From: Clostridia bacterium
Lineage (GTDB): Bacteria > Bacillota > Clostridia > Lachnospirales > CAG-274
Reading direction: 5' to 3'
Assembly (NCBI GenBank): GCA_030524425.1
Contig: JAUNGN010000006.1
Location: 46,616-110,615, forward strand
Length of the DNA: 64,000 nt
Of the stretch, positions 44,467 through 53,354 are shown piece by piece; positions within the stretch are counted from its first letter, which is position 1; the number at the start of each line of letters is the position of its first letter. The notes under the pieces were generated by a model. That model worked only from the letters and a program-made list of their open reading frames with translations, was not told the DNA's origin and ran no database searches. The position numbers and the translations under genes are program-made.

Positions 44467-45741
44467 ATGGATAAGATAATTAGTTCAAAGACAGGACTTA
44501 AGGGAAAAATAAAAATTCCGGGAGATAAGTCAATTTCACATAGAGCAGTTATGTTTGGAAGCCTTGCAAAGGGTGATACTGAAATAACAGGATTTTTAAA
44601 AGGTGATGACTGTATGTCAACTATTTCCTGTTTTAAAAAGCTGGGTATTGATATTGAAGTAGAGGATGATAAGGTTATTGTACACGGCAAGGGGTTACAT
44701 GGACTTAAAGCACCGGATGAGCTGCTTGATGTAGGCAACAGCGGTACTACAATAAGGCTTATTTCAGGTATTTTGGCTGCACAGAACTTCGATTGTACTC
44801 TTAATGGGGATGCTTCAATACAGAAAAGACCTATGAAAAGAGTTATTAATCCTCTCAGTCAGATGGGAGCGGATATAGAAAGTACAAATGACGGTTATGC
44901 ACCTCTTGCAATACATGGAAGAAAATTAAAAGCTATTGAATATACCATGCCTGTTGCATCTGCTCAGGTTAAATCATCTGTTTTGCTTGCAAGTCTTTTT
45001 GCTGAGGGAGTAACTGTTATAAATGAACCTGTAGCATCAAGAGATCATACTGAAATTATGCTTAATTACTTTGGTGCAGATATTAAGAATAACAATGGAG
45101 TAATAACAAGCAGACCGGTGGAGGAGCTTTATGGCAGAAATCTTGAAGTACCGGGAGATATTTCATCAGCGGCTTTCTTTATGGTGGCAGGCTTAGTAGT
45201 TCCTGATTCACATATTATTATTGAAAATGTAGGTATTAACCCGACAAGAACAGGTATCATAGATGCACTTAAGGCTATGGGAGGTTATGTTGAAATAATT
45301 AACCCAAGAGAGTCAGGCGGTGAGCTTGTAGGTGATATTGAGGTTAAAACTTCAAAGCTTAAGGCCACTACCCTTGAAGGCAGTATAATACCCAGAATGA
45401 TAGATGAAATTCCTGTGTTTGCTGTTGCTGCCCTTTGCGCTGAGGGTACAACAGTAGTAAAGGATGCAACCGAATTAAAGGTTAAGGAGTCTAACAGAAT
45501 TGCCGCAATGAGCGAAGAGCTTGGTAAAATGGGTGTTACAATAAAAGAAACAGAGGATGGTATGATTATTGAAGGCAATCAAAAGCTTAAGGGAGGTACT
45601 GTTTACTCACATCTTGACCATAGAGTTGCTATGAGCTGTGCAATAGCCGCACTTATTGCTGATGGAGATACTGTAATTACAAATGCGGATTGTGTAGGTA
45701 TATCATTCCCTAATTTCTATGAATTGTTAGAAAATTTGTAA
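44467..45741 (+). CDS. aroA: 3-phosphoshikimate 1-carboxyvinyltransferase (EPSP synthase)
   Basis: A 424-residue enzyme. 'IPGDKSISHRAVMFGSLAKG' near the start holds the substrate Lys and Ser; LDVGNSGTTIRLISG, 'QKRPMKRVINPLSQMGADIE' and the C-terminal LKVKESNRIAAM and 'DHRVAMSCAIAALIADG' complete the active site. It transfers the enolpyruvyl group of PEP to shikimate-3-phosphate. The GNSGTT region with Thr/Ile neighbours looks like a class II type EPSPS, but this is a tentative reading. Directly coupled to tyrA; only these two aromatic genes are together here. Confidence 0.95.
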   Translation: MDKIISSKTGLKGKIKIPGDKSISHRAVMFGSLAKGDTEITGFLKGDDCMSTISCFKKLGIDIEVEDDKVIVHGKGLHGLKAPDELLDVGNSGTTIRLISGILAAQNFDCTLNGDASIQKRPMKRVINPLSQMGADIESTNDGYAPLAIHGRKLKAIEYTMPVASAQVKSSVLLASLFAEGVTVINEPVASRDHTEIMLNYFGADIKNNNGVITSRPVEELYGRNLEVPGDISSAAFFMVAGLVVPDSHIIIENVGINPTRTGIIDALKAMGGYVEIINPRESGGELVGDIEVKTSKLKATTLEGSIIPRMIDEIPVFAVAALCAEGTTVVKDATELKVKESNRIAAMSEELGKMGVTIKETEDGMIIEGNQKLKGGTVYSHLDHRVAMSCAIAALIADGDTVITNADCVGISFPNFYELLENL

Positions 45742-45807
45742 AATTTGCAAAAATTTGTTGCCAAGAACACTAATTTATTGTATATTTATGTATGAGGTGG
45801 TGTTTTT

Positions 45808-46197
45808 ATGGCAAAATCAATTAATCAAAAGCTGAAAATTTTTCATTTGCGTAATATTTTATTGGAAAATACTGACAAAAATCATTATATGACTATGAAT
45901 GAAATACTTGAAAGCCTTGAAAATATTGGGATAAAGGCTGAAAGAAAAAGTATTTACAGTGATATTGATTTACTCAGGGAAATGGGCTTTGAAATAGTTA
46001 ATCAAAAAAGGCTGGGTTATGCTGTAGTAAAAAAGGACTTTGATATAGCAGAGATATCTATAATAATTAAAGCCTTAAACAATGCAAACATTATGGAAAG
46101 CAAAAGAAGGCATATTGTATCTAAGCTTGAAAATTTTCTCAGTAAATATGAGGTAAGAGAAATAATTGAAGAAAAAGGTGCTGTAAACAGAATTTAA
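45808..46197 (+). CDS. Short HTH protein resembling the N-terminus of WYL-type regulators
   Basis: A 129-residue protein. The first ~75 residues form a DeoR/HTH_11-type winged helix ('MTMNEILESLENIGIKAERK', 'SIYSDIDLLREMGFEIV'). WYL-domain regulators continue for 200 more residues with the WYL and WCX ligand domains; here only a helical extension of ~50 residues follows, so it is either a compact regulator or a shortened one. GAGGTGG precedes the ATG at a usable distance. The stop codon lies inside the terminator hairpin loop, which suggests the present 3' end is stable. Target genes are unknown. Confidence 0.7.
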   Translation: MAKSINQKLKIFHLRNILLENTDKNHYMTMNEILESLENIGIKAERKSIYSDIDLLREMGFEIVNQKRLGYAVVKKDFDIAEISIIIKALNNANIMESKRRHIVSKLENFLSKYEVREIIEEKGAVNRI

Positions 46198-46220
46198 TCT
46201 GTTATACAGCACCCTTTTTT
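46177..46220. terminator. Bidirectional terminator between HTH gene and addB
   Basis: GGTGCTGTA (46177-46185) pairs with TACAGCACC (46205-46213), with ACAGA/TCTGT inside, followed by a T run. The stop codon of the HTH gene is in the loop. Confidence 0.88.
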
Positions 46221-49200
46221 TATTCATTGTTTATTTTTTTGAAAATATCGTTCCACCTGTCAGCCTTTGTTATACTTCTCAGCTTTTCACGGCTGCTGTT
46301 TTCAAAGTCGCATACTACACCGTAAGGACAGTATTTACATGGATTTTCATCACCATATTTGTAAGGGCTTATTTCAATATTTCCTTTAGCCATTTCGTTG
46401 CCAATGTCTTTAACAAGGGCCTCGGAGTATTTTAAAAGCCCCTCTAAGCTATCACTTGAAAGTATATCACTGTCTGATTCTGATATATCTCTCAGTATAT
46501 TTGTAACTTTTCTGTTTTTTAATATTTCAATTTTGGCATTGTTAAGCTTATCTTTTAAATTTTCGTCATACATACCTTTTAATGCCATACGGTTTAGCAT
46601 AAAATTTTCATCACTTGAAATAACTTTAACAGCTTCATTGTCTGCTATTTTAGGTTCATTTACCTCAAAATAAAACATACCTGCAGGCTTGGCATTTTCG
46701 CTTTTTAAAACAGCATTCATGTATAACGTGAGCTGCAGCTGCAGGCCATAGTATATTTTGTTAATGTCAAGGCTTTTGCCTGAGCTTTTATAATCAACTA
46801 TTTTAACGTATAGAGAGCCGTCCTCGTCAATCATTTTATCAATCCTGTCAATGACTCCGTTTATTTTAAGTATTTTGTTGTTATCAAGCTCTATTTCGAG
46901 GGCAGGTATTTTAGAGTTATTTCTGCCAAATCCGATTTCAAAGTTTTCAGGCTTAAATTTGCCTGCCTTTATTTGTTCTGCATTTGCCCATAATGAAAAC
47001 TTTGCCGCCTGTATTATTTTATCCAAAACAACTGAATTTCTGTTATCCTCATAAATGTCAGTGTTCATTTCATTTACATATTCCTCAATATGCTCATCAA
47101 CAAAAGCATCGGTGTATTTTTTGTCAGCAATGCTCCAGTCTATATTATTGTTTGTGATGTGTTTTGAGAACATTTCAAGAATTTTATGGGCAAGAGTACC
47201 TGCATCATTAAAATTAAGCTTGTATATTTCTTTTTCTTTAGCTTTCAAAATATAATTCATATAGAATTTAAAGGGACAGCTTGTGAAGTTTTCAAGTTTA
47301 GAAACACTGCCTGTGCTTATTGCCTCTTCCCAAAGTATGGGCATAAGGGTTTCGTCTAAATATTTTTTAGGTATCTGGCTTAGAATACCTCGCTTGATTA
47401 CCTTAAGTTTTTTACCGTATTCCCTGTCATTAATGTAGTAAGAGTACAGCTCCTTTATAAATTCCTCATTGCTGTTAATGGAAATTGCCTGTATAAGCTT
47501 ATCAAAGGCAGTTATTTTTCCGCTTAATATTTCATCAGGCTTAAAGCCGGTTATTTCAGCTTCCTTTTCGGAAAGTTTAGGAAATATTGCCTTAATTCTT
47601 GAAATAATACTTGAAGGCTTAAGGCTGCCTCCGTTCAGGGTGCCTGTAGGATAACTTATTGTCAGGTAATTGGTTGCCTTAATAATATTGAGGTAAATAC
47701 CCAGTCTGCCGTTATTTGTTTTTTGAATTATGTTAGGCGTAAGCTCAATGGCATTATCCTCCATAACAAGTTTTTCATCATCGGTAAAAATGCCTTTTTC
47801 CATCATTTTAACCGGTATATTGCCGTCATTGGCGCCTAAAACAAACATAGCCTTAATATCAGACAATCTTGTTCTTTCCATATCACCTACAATGAGATAA
47901 TCCTGTGTGGGAGGTGATATACCTATGGTTGCGGTTTTTAAACCCGCATTTAATATTTTGGAGTATTCTTTAAGGCTTACTCTTTCATTGCCTAAAATAT
48001 CAATCATTTTATCAATAACATCAATAACAATATCCCATATGGCCTCGTTAATGGCTGTTTTTACATTATCCTCCGTTTTTTTTGCTTTGTTAAGCTCATA
48101 TTCAAGCTTTTCCGTCACGTTGATATTATCCAGAACTTTAAAAAGATTTTCTGTTATATTCTTTACACTGTCCTTTTTGTTTTTTAAAGGTTCCAAAATT
48201 TCAAATAGAGCATTTTTGGTTTCTTCTATGTATACTTTCTCAGGTTTATTGGATTTTATATTTTCATCCTTAAAGCCGTATTTCCATTCCTTATGCCATT
48301 TATATTTATTTATGCCATTGGCAGTTACATAGTTTTCAAGGCTGTAAATACGTTCAAAACTTATATTAGTATAGCCGGTTTTTAAAAATTTAAAAATCGA
48401 TGTGTTATCCCAGCCAAATGCCGCAATGTCAACAGCAGATGTAATAAGTGTTATAAGAGGGTGACTTGAAACATTTTTTCTGCTGTCAAGGAAGTTGGGA
48501 ATATCATATCTTTTAAGTGCAGCGGAAAGAGGCATCTCATAAGTGCTGTCACCTATAATCAGAGCAATATCTTTATATCTTAAACCTCTGTATTGTACAA
48601 GTTTTTTTATTTCTCCGCATATTTTATCAATTTCCTGATACATATTATTAGCCCTGTAAATTGTAATATTATTTACGTCTTTATCATAAGGCTGAAGTTT
48701 ATATTTAAAATAATTGTTTTTTAAATACTCAATCTCTTTATTATAAATTTTGTATTCTTTGTCTGAATAAATAACTTCTTCAATATTGATATTATTTTCT
48801 TTGGCCAGATTCGTTATTTTTGTTATTGCTCTTTTAACTTCAAACTGTTCGTCAAAGCTGCTTACGGATTTATATTCAATAGCACTTGAATTGATTGTAA
48901 GGGTAATATTGACTCTTTTGCAGTGCTTTAAAAGCTGTTCAATTACATTGTATTCCTGGGGGGTAAAACTCTTGAATCCGTCAATCCAAACCTCGCTGTT
49001 TTTAACGACGGAGAAGGGAATAAGAGCCGCAAGCTCATCTAAGGCGCCGTCACCAGCAATATATTCATTGGTCATATACTCTCTGTATTTTGAAAAAATA
49101 ATGTAAATATCCTTAAGCTTATTTTTTAAATTACCGTCACTAAGTACTTTAATAAGGTCATCAATTTTATCCGTTGAAGTATTGTATTGCATAAGTTCTG

Positions 49201-49567
49201 TAATTGTCATATCCAAATTGTCTGTAAAGCCCTGCTTGTCAACAGAGTTTTTATAAAACTCAAGTTTATCTTTTAATTCCAGCACAATTTTTTTTATAAG
49301 CATTGCTCTGCCCACATCATCAAGTATAGTTCTGCCGGATGTGCCCATTTTGGATATGAGATAATAGGCAAAATGTCTGAAACCTAAAATATTAATGTTA
49401 ATAAGAGATTCTTTTTTGCTTAGAAGATTCTTCTCGGATTCAAGGGTAAACTGCTCCGGTACTATGTAAAAAAGCCTATCCTTCATATTATCACGGCTTA
49501 CTATTTCATTAACGCACCGAGTGGTTTTGCCTGTTCCTGGATTTCCTAAAATGTATCTTAAGCCCAT
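46220..49567 (-). CDS. addB: ATP-dependent helicase/nuclease subunit B (AddB)
   Basis: A 1115-residue protein. The N-terminal Walker A GNPGTGKTT and inactive-helicase-like region are typical of AddB. The C-terminal nuclease shows FTSCPFKFYMNYIL, then INGVIDRIDKM, VKIVDYKSSGKS (PD-(D/E)xK core), and CKYCPYGVVC (C-x2-C-x5-C); the four cysteines form the iron-sulfur staple that holds the nuclease. AddAB processes double-strand breaks for RecA. The ATG at 49567 has GAGG 8 bases upstream; a GTG three codons earlier lacks room. addA is not adjacent: the next gene downstream is convergent. That separation is unusual. Confidence 0.92.
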   Translation of the reverse strand: MGLRYILGNPGTGKTTRCVNEIVSRDNMKDRLFYIVPEQFTLESEKNLLSKKESLININILGFRHFAYYLISKMGTSGRTILDDVGRAMLIKKIVLELKDKLEFYKNSVDKQGFTDNLDMTITELMQYNTSTDKIDDLIKVLSDGNLKNKLKDIYIIFSKYREYMTNEYIAGDGALDELAALIPFSVVKNSEVWIDGFKSFTPQEYNVIEQLLKHCKRVNITLTINSSAIEYKSVSSFDEQFEVKRAITKITNLAKENNINIEEVIYSDKEYKIYNKEIEYLKNNYFKYKLQPYDKDVNNITIYRANNMYQEIDKICGEIKKLVQYRGLRYKDIALIIGDSTYEMPLSAALKRYDIPNFLDSRKNVSSHPLITLITSAVDIAAFGWDNTSIFKFLKTGYTNISFERIYSLENYVTANGINKYKWHKEWKYGFKDENIKSNKPEKVYIEETKNALFEILEPLKNKKDSVKNITENLFKVLDNINVTEKLEYELNKAKKTEDNVKTAINEAIWDIVIDVIDKMIDILGNERVSLKEYSKILNAGLKTATIGISPPTQDYLIVGDMERTRLSDIKAMFVLGANDGNIPVKMMEKGIFTDDEKLVMEDNAIELTPNIIQKTNNGRLGIYLNIIKATNYLTISYPTGTLNGGSLKPSSIISRIKAIFPKLSEKEAEITGFKPDEILSGKITAFDKLIQAISINSNEEFIKELYSYYINDREYGKKLKVIKRGILSQIPKKYLDETLMPILWEEAISTGSVSKLENFTSCPFKFYMNYILKAKEKEIYKLNFNDAGTLAHKILEMFSKHITNNNIDWSIADKKYTDAFVDEHIEEYVNEMNTDIYEDNRNSVVLDKIIQAAKFSLWANAEQIKAGKFKPENFEIGFGRNNSKIPALEIELDNNKILKINGVIDRIDKMIDEDGSLYVKIVDYKSSGKSLDINKIYYGLQLQLTLYMNAVLKSENAKPAGMFYFEVNEPKIADNEAVKVISSDENFMLNRMALKGMYDENLKDKLNNAKIEILKNRKVTNILRDISESDSDILSSDSLEGLLKYSEALVKDIGNEMAKGNIEISPYKYGDENPCKYCPYGVVCDFENSSREKLRSITKADRWNDIFKKINNE

Positions 49568-49686
49568 TTTTCTCACCTCAATTAATTTAATATAAGGAAA
49601 TACTTTAAATCAGTGTTTCTCTAAAATATTATAACATATTTTTAATAAATTACTAATATAATTATATCACAAGGCAGGTGAAAAAA

Positions 49687-50088
49687 ATGGCATCAAAAAT
49701 TTTTGTTGTAAAGCTTAAGGATGTAATTAAAACAGGTATATTTGCTGTACTGGGCATTATAATTATAGCGGCAATAATAGCTTTTTTCAGCGGAAGCAAC
49801 AAGAGTGCTTACAAAGAAGGTACATACAATTCAGAAATAATTCTACAGGGCAAATCTGTTGCACTGTCTGTAACGGTTGGAAAAAATGAAATTGAAAGTA
49901 TTTCCCTTGAGCCTTTAAATGAAACACAGGAGGTATTTTATCCGACTTTTAACAGCTGCATAGATGAAATATCTCAGCAGGTTATTGAGCTGCAAAGCAC
50001 TGATATTGAATTAAACAAAGACTATGAGGTTACAGGCAGTATATTGCTTGATGCTATAGATAGTGCTCTTGCTCAGGCAAGCAGATAA
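49687..50088 (+). CDS. Membrane-anchored FMN-binding-like domain protein
   Basis: A 133-residue protein with one N-terminal transmembrane helix (~residues 12-36) and an extracytoplasmic domain. The pattern 'YKEGTYNSEIILQGKSVALS' then VTVGKNEIESISLEPLNET resembles FMN-binding domains of the NosR/RnfG type, and the C-terminal 'VTGSILLDAIDSALAQA' resembles their end. The usual S(T)GAT flavinylation motif is not intact, so covalent FMN is doubtful. Start chosen at 49687, with an AGGCAGGTG site; an upstream GTG at 49678 is less likely. Divergent from addB. Confidence 0.65.
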   Translation: MASKIFVVKLKDVIKTGIFAVLGIIIIAAIIAFFSGSNKSAYKEGTYNSEIILQGKSVALSVTVGKNEIESISLEPLNETQEVFYPTFNSCIDEISQQVIELQSTDIELNKDYEVTGSILLDAIDSALAQASR

Positions 50089-50119
50089 AAATTCTCCGAG
50101 GGTCAATCCTTGGACTATG

Positions 50120-50161
50120 ATAACAGCATAGGTGCAATGCTCCCTATGCTGTTATTGTTTT
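50120..50161 (+). terminator. Terminator after the FMN-binding-like gene
   Basis: ATAACAGCATAGG (50120-50132) pairs with CCTATGCTGTTAT (50143-50155), followed by TGTTTTG. Confidence 0.8.
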
Positions 50162-50366
50162 GTTCCGTCAAAAATCCTATCCTTATCTTTCCCGCAGCAT
50201 AAACAGGTCTTTTCGCAAAACAGCGTATTAAATTAAATATTTATATCTGTTAATAATTGTATAAGGATTTATTTCCATCTCTTTAAAACAAAAAACTAAA
50301 AAAATGTAGATTTTATATTAGATACGTGGTATAATCTATACGATTATAATTTTTGGAGGTTTGAAT

Positions 50367-50741
50367 ATGTTGACAATTATAAGTACAGATAAAGCACCTG
50401 CTGCAATCGGACCATATTCACAGGGTGTTATTTTAGATAATATTGTTTTTACATCAGGACAAATTGCCATTAATCCTGAAAATGGTCAGATTGAAGCTGT
50501 TACAATTGAGGAACAGGCTGAACAGGTTATGAAGAACCTGCAGGCTATTTTAACTGCTGCAGGCACAGATATGACTAAGGCGGTAAAAACTACTTGTTTT
50601 CTTGCTGATATGAATGATTTTGCAAAGTTTAATGAAGTTTATGGCAAGTATTTTACAACTAAGCCTGCACGCTCATGTGTTGCTGTAAAGACATTGCCTA
50701 AGAATGTTCTTTGTGAAGTAGAAGTAATAGCGTCTAAGTAA
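50367..50741 (+). CDS. ridA: RidA-family enamine/imine deaminase
   Basis: A 124-residue YjgF/YER057c/UK114 family protein. 'APAAIGPYSQGVILDNIVFT' near the N-terminus, the central VVKTTCFL-type strand ('VKTTCFLADMNDF') and PARSCVAVKTLPKN with the key Arg mark the RidA subgroup. It hydrolyses the reactive enamines released by PLP enzymes such as threonine dehydratase, whose gene follows after 11 bases. ATG at 50367 has GGAGG. The pairing ridA-ilvA is functionally coherent. Confidence 0.94.
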   Translation: MLTIISTDKAPAAIGPYSQGVILDNIVFTSGQIAINPENGQIEAVTIEEQAEQVMKNLQAILTAAGTDMTKAVKTTCFLADMNDFAKFNEVYGKYFTTKPARSCVAVKTLPKNVLCEVEVIASK

Positions 50742-50752
50742 GGAGTATAAAT

Positions 50753-51949
50753 ATGTTAACTTTGGATAAGGTTTATCATGCAGCATATACTCTTAAAAAT
50801 GTTATAAGAGATACAGCTGTTATTCAGGCGCCTGATATTAACCCTGATGCTGATGTCTATTTAAAGACTGAGAATTTGCAGATTACAGGTTCTTTTAAGG
50901 TGAGAGGTGCCTATTATAAGATTTCTCAATTAAGTGATGAAGAAAAGGCTAAGGGTGTTATTGCCTGTTCTGCAGGTAATCATGCACAAGGTGTTGCTCT
51001 TGCCGCAACAGCTAATGGCATAAAGTCTCTTATTTGTCTTCCTGACGGTGCCCCCATTTCAAAGGTTGAGGCTACAAAGGGTTATGGTGCAGATGTTTGC
51101 CTTGTAAAAGGGGTATATGATGATGCTTATGCTAAGGCTATGGAGCTTAAGGATAAAATGGGTTATACATTTATTCATCCTTTTGATGATGTGGATGTAA
51201 TTGCAGGTCAGGGCACTATCGGACTTGAAATTTTGGACCAGCTTCCTGATTTAGATGCAGTTATTGTACCTATTGGAGGCGGCGGACTTATTTCGGGTGT
51301 TGCCTTTGCAATTAAGTCTTTGAATCCAAACTGTAAGGTTTACGGTGTGCAGTCTGAGGGAGCACCGTCAATGTATAATTCTCTGAAACAGGAGCATATT
51401 TGTAATCTTGACAATGTTAAGACTATTGCTGACGGCATTGCAGTAAAAACTCCGGGTGACAATACATTTGAGATTTGCTCTAAATTTGTAGATGAAATAG
51501 TAACGGTAACAGATGACGAGGTTGCATCAGCTATACTTGCTCTTATGGAACAGCAGAAGCTTGTGTCAGAGGGAGCAGGTGCAGTATCGGTTGCGGCTGC
51601 TATGTTCAACAAGGTTGATATTAAGGGTAAAAAGGTTTGCTGTCTTGTATCGGGCGGTAATATTGACGTAACTATTTTGTCGAGAGTTATTTCCAGAGGC
51701 TTGTTAAATTCAGGCCGTTCCCTGACTATTAAGATGGAACTTACGGATAAACCGGGTCAGCTTGAGGCTGTTTCTAAAATTGTTGCAGGTTTGGGCGGCA
51801 ATATTGTTTCTATTCATCATGACAGATATGATTTGAATATTGATATTGTATCCTGTATACTTGATTTGAGAATTGAAACAAGAGATCATGAACATATTAA
51901 GACTATTATTGATAAGCTTAAGGAAGAGGGCTTTAAGATAGTTGAGTAA
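50753..51949 (+). CDS. ilvA: Threonine ammonia-lyase with C-terminal ACT-like domain
   Basis: A 398-residue PLP enzyme. 'ENLQITGSFKVRGAYYKISQ' carries the Schiff-base Lys (~residue 52), SAGNHAQGVALAA and 'IGGGGLISGVAFAIKSL' the phosphate-binding turns. Residues ~325-398 form one ACT-like domain ('LTDKPGQLEAVSKIVAGLGG'). The length and single ACT domain match the short TdcB-like group, not the long biosynthetic IlvA. It makes 2-ketobutyrate and ammonia from threonine. With cimA also present, two routes to 2-ketobutyrate may coexist; this one could be catabolic. Co-transcribed with ridA. Confidence 0.92.
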   Translation: MLTLDKVYHAAYTLKNVIRDTAVIQAPDINPDADVYLKTENLQITGSFKVRGAYYKISQLSDEEKAKGVIACSAGNHAQGVALAATANGIKSLICLPDGAPISKVEATKGYGADVCLVKGVYDDAYAKAMELKDKMGYTFIHPFDDVDVIAGQGTIGLEILDQLPDLDAVIVPIGGGGLISGVAFAIKSLNPNCKVYGVQSEGAPSMYNSLKQEHICNLDNVKTIADGIAVKTPGDNTFEICSKFVDEIVTVTDDEVASAILALMEQQKLVSEGAGAVSVAAAMFNKVDIKGKKVCCLVSGGNIDVTILSRVISRGLLNSGRSLTIKMELTDKPGQLEAVSKIVAGLGGNIVSIHHDRYDLNIDIVSCILDLRIETRDHEHIKTIIDKLKEEGFKIVE

Positions 51950-51964
51950 AATATATTAATACAT

Positions 51965-52012
51965 AAAAGGAGAGACGCTGAATAACAAGTATTATGAAGT
52001 CTCTCTTTTTTT
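51965..52012 (+). terminator. Terminator of the ridA-ilvA unit
   Basis: AAAAGGAGAGAC and GTCTCTCTTTTT form a stem with a long loop, followed by a T run. Confidence 0.75.
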
Positions 52013-52146
52013 ATTGATTATTAAAACTATTGAGCAGTGTTTGGTATTCTGATTTTAAAGTATTGCATTCTTTCTGCCATAGTGTTAAAATAAATCAATA
52101 ATGCTTTAATTATTTGTATTTGATGTTTGCTTTCAGGAGGTTTTTT

Positions 52147-52614
52147 ATGAGAAGGAAGGACAGAGAGATAACAGATATAAATGAAATAATAAGTATGCTT
52201 AAGGAATTTCAGGTTTGTAATCTGGCTTTTAATGACAAGGATTATCCTTATGTAATACCCCTTAATTTTGGGTATAAAGCAGAAGGAGGTTCCGTAAAGC
52301 TTTATTTTCACGGAGCAAATGAAGGTAAAAAGATAGATCTTATAAACGCTGATAACAAAGCAGCATTTTCAATGTATAAAGTAGACGAGATTGCCATATA
52401 CAATGAAGCATCTAAGTCCACAACAATGTATAAAAGTGTATGCGGAAGAGGCAGAATAAGATTTATTGATGATTATAATGAAAAGCTTGAGGCCTTTAAG
52501 GCTATTATGGCAAAGTACTGTGAAAATGATGATTTTGTATACAATGAAAATGCTGTAAGGCATACTTGTGTATATGAGCTTGCTGCAGAAGATATAAGCG
52601 GTAAAAAACATTAA
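52147..52614 (+). CDS. Pyridoxamine 5'-phosphate oxidase-like (NimA-type) flavoprotein
   Basis: A 155-residue split-barrel protein. 'EFQVCNLAFNDKDYPYVIPL' with NFGY, then 'LYFHGANEGKKIDLINADNK' and the VCGRGRIRFIDD strand, is the pattern of the NimA/YfxL-type pyridoxamine-phosphate-oxidase-like family, which binds FMN or haem; some members reduce nitroimidazoles. Actual substrate unknown. GGAGG 7 bases before the ATG at 52147 favours this start over 52114. A lipoprotein gene follows after 20 bases. Confidence 0.85.
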   Translation: MRRKDREITDINEIISMLKEFQVCNLAFNDKDYPYVIPLNFGYKAEGGSVKLYFHGANEGKKIDLINADNKAAFSMYKVDEIAIYNEASKSTTMYKSVCGRGRIRFIDDYNEKLEAFKAIMAKYCENDDFVYNENAVRHTCVYELAAEDISGKKH

Positions 52615-52634
52615 TATAAAAGAGGTGCAGACAA

Positions 52635-53129
52635 ATGAAAAAAATAATTTTATCAACTGTTATGATTTTTAGTATGGTTTCGCTAACAGCCTGCGGAAAT
52701 ACAAAGGTGAAATCCGATAATTTGGACATTGAATTAAATTTACCGGGCGGTAATTGGGAATCTGTTGCTGATGATGCAAACTCTTACATAGTTTCAGATG
52801 ATAAGAATATGATATCCTATAATGTAACGGATGTACCAAACGGATATAAAATGGCTGCTACGGAAGAGGAGCTTTTTAATTTATTGGGAGAAGAGGTTAT
52901 GGCTGTCAGTGAAATAGAGGACTTTAATTATACATCTAATGATGACGGCACAGAGCAAAGCCTTTATTACAAACAAATTATTGATTTAGATAACAATATA
53001 TCTACAGTAATTTGTCATAATACAATAAAAGGGAATAAGCTTATGACGGCAACGGCAACTCTTGTAGATGGAAGTCCTACTGAGATTACGGAAATTGAAA
53101 ATATAATTAAAGAAAACACTGTTAATTAA
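52635..53129 (+). CDS. Small lipoprotein of unknown function
   Basis: A 164-residue protein with a type II signal peptide; the lipobox is LTAC with the lipidated Cys at ~20. The mature chain is acidic and beta-rich ('LDIELNLPGGNWESVADDAN', ending 'EITEIENIIKENTVN'), and resembles small clostridial lipoproteins that measure a PsbP-like or uncharacterised fold; I cannot assign it. GAGGTG precedes the ATG. It is likely co-transcribed with the flavoprotein gene upstream. No terminator is clear before the riboswitch promoter. Confidence 0.72.
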   Translation: MKKIILSTVMIFSMVSLTACGNTKVKSDNLDIELNLPGGNWESVADDANSYIVSDDKNMISYNVTDVPNGYKMAATEEELFNLLGEEVMAVSEIEDFNYTSNDDGTEQSLYYKQIIDLDNNISTVICHNTIKGNKLMTATATLVDGSPTEITEIENIIKENTVN

Positions 53130-53188
53130 TTATTATTTTAAGCACACAGAATATTTTATAACAGATTTTTAATTTGTATTTCTGACTA

Positions 53189-53217
53189 TTGACAAAGAAA
53201 CCAAGCTATGATACAAT
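53189..53217 (+). promoter_or_regulatory. Promoter of the riboswitch-controlled dehydrogenase
   Basis: TTGACA (53189-53194), a 17-base spacer and TACAAT (53212-53217), a near-perfect promoter just before the aptamer. Confidence 0.85.
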
Positions 53218-53233
53218 ACAATCGTTTGAGGTT

Positions 53234-53296
53234 AAATATATAAGCTTGCATAAGGGGCAAGCGTTTCTACCAACTGCCTTACAGTTGACTATATTT
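53234..53296 (+). promoter_or_regulatory. Purine riboswitch aptamer, guanine type by sequence
   Basis: P1 is AAATATA with TATATTT; P2 is GCTTGC with GCAAGC around ATAAGGG; the three-way junction has GTTTCTACC and GACTAT, as in known purine aptamers. C in GACTAT, rather than U in GATTAT, marks the guanine class. P3 is AACTG with CAGTT around a short CCTTA. A U-A contact beside P2 is replaced by G-C (ATAAGC with GCGTTT). L2 and L3 depart from the consensus, so the loop-loop contact may differ. Ligand specificity is inferred, not known. Confidence 0.78.
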
Positions 53297-53341
53297 ATAC
53301 TAAAGGAATAAGTATAGTTAATATAAGGCAGTTGTTTTTTT
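53271..53341 (+). terminator. Terminator sharing the P3 strand of the riboswitch
   Basis: CAACTGCCTTA (53271-53281), which is the 5' strand and loop of aptamer P3, pairs perfectly with TAAGGCAGTTG (53324-53334); TATACT and AGTATA pair inside, and a T run follows. The aptamer and terminator cannot form together. Confidence 0.85.
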
Positions 53342-53354
53342 AAGGAGGTTTTTT

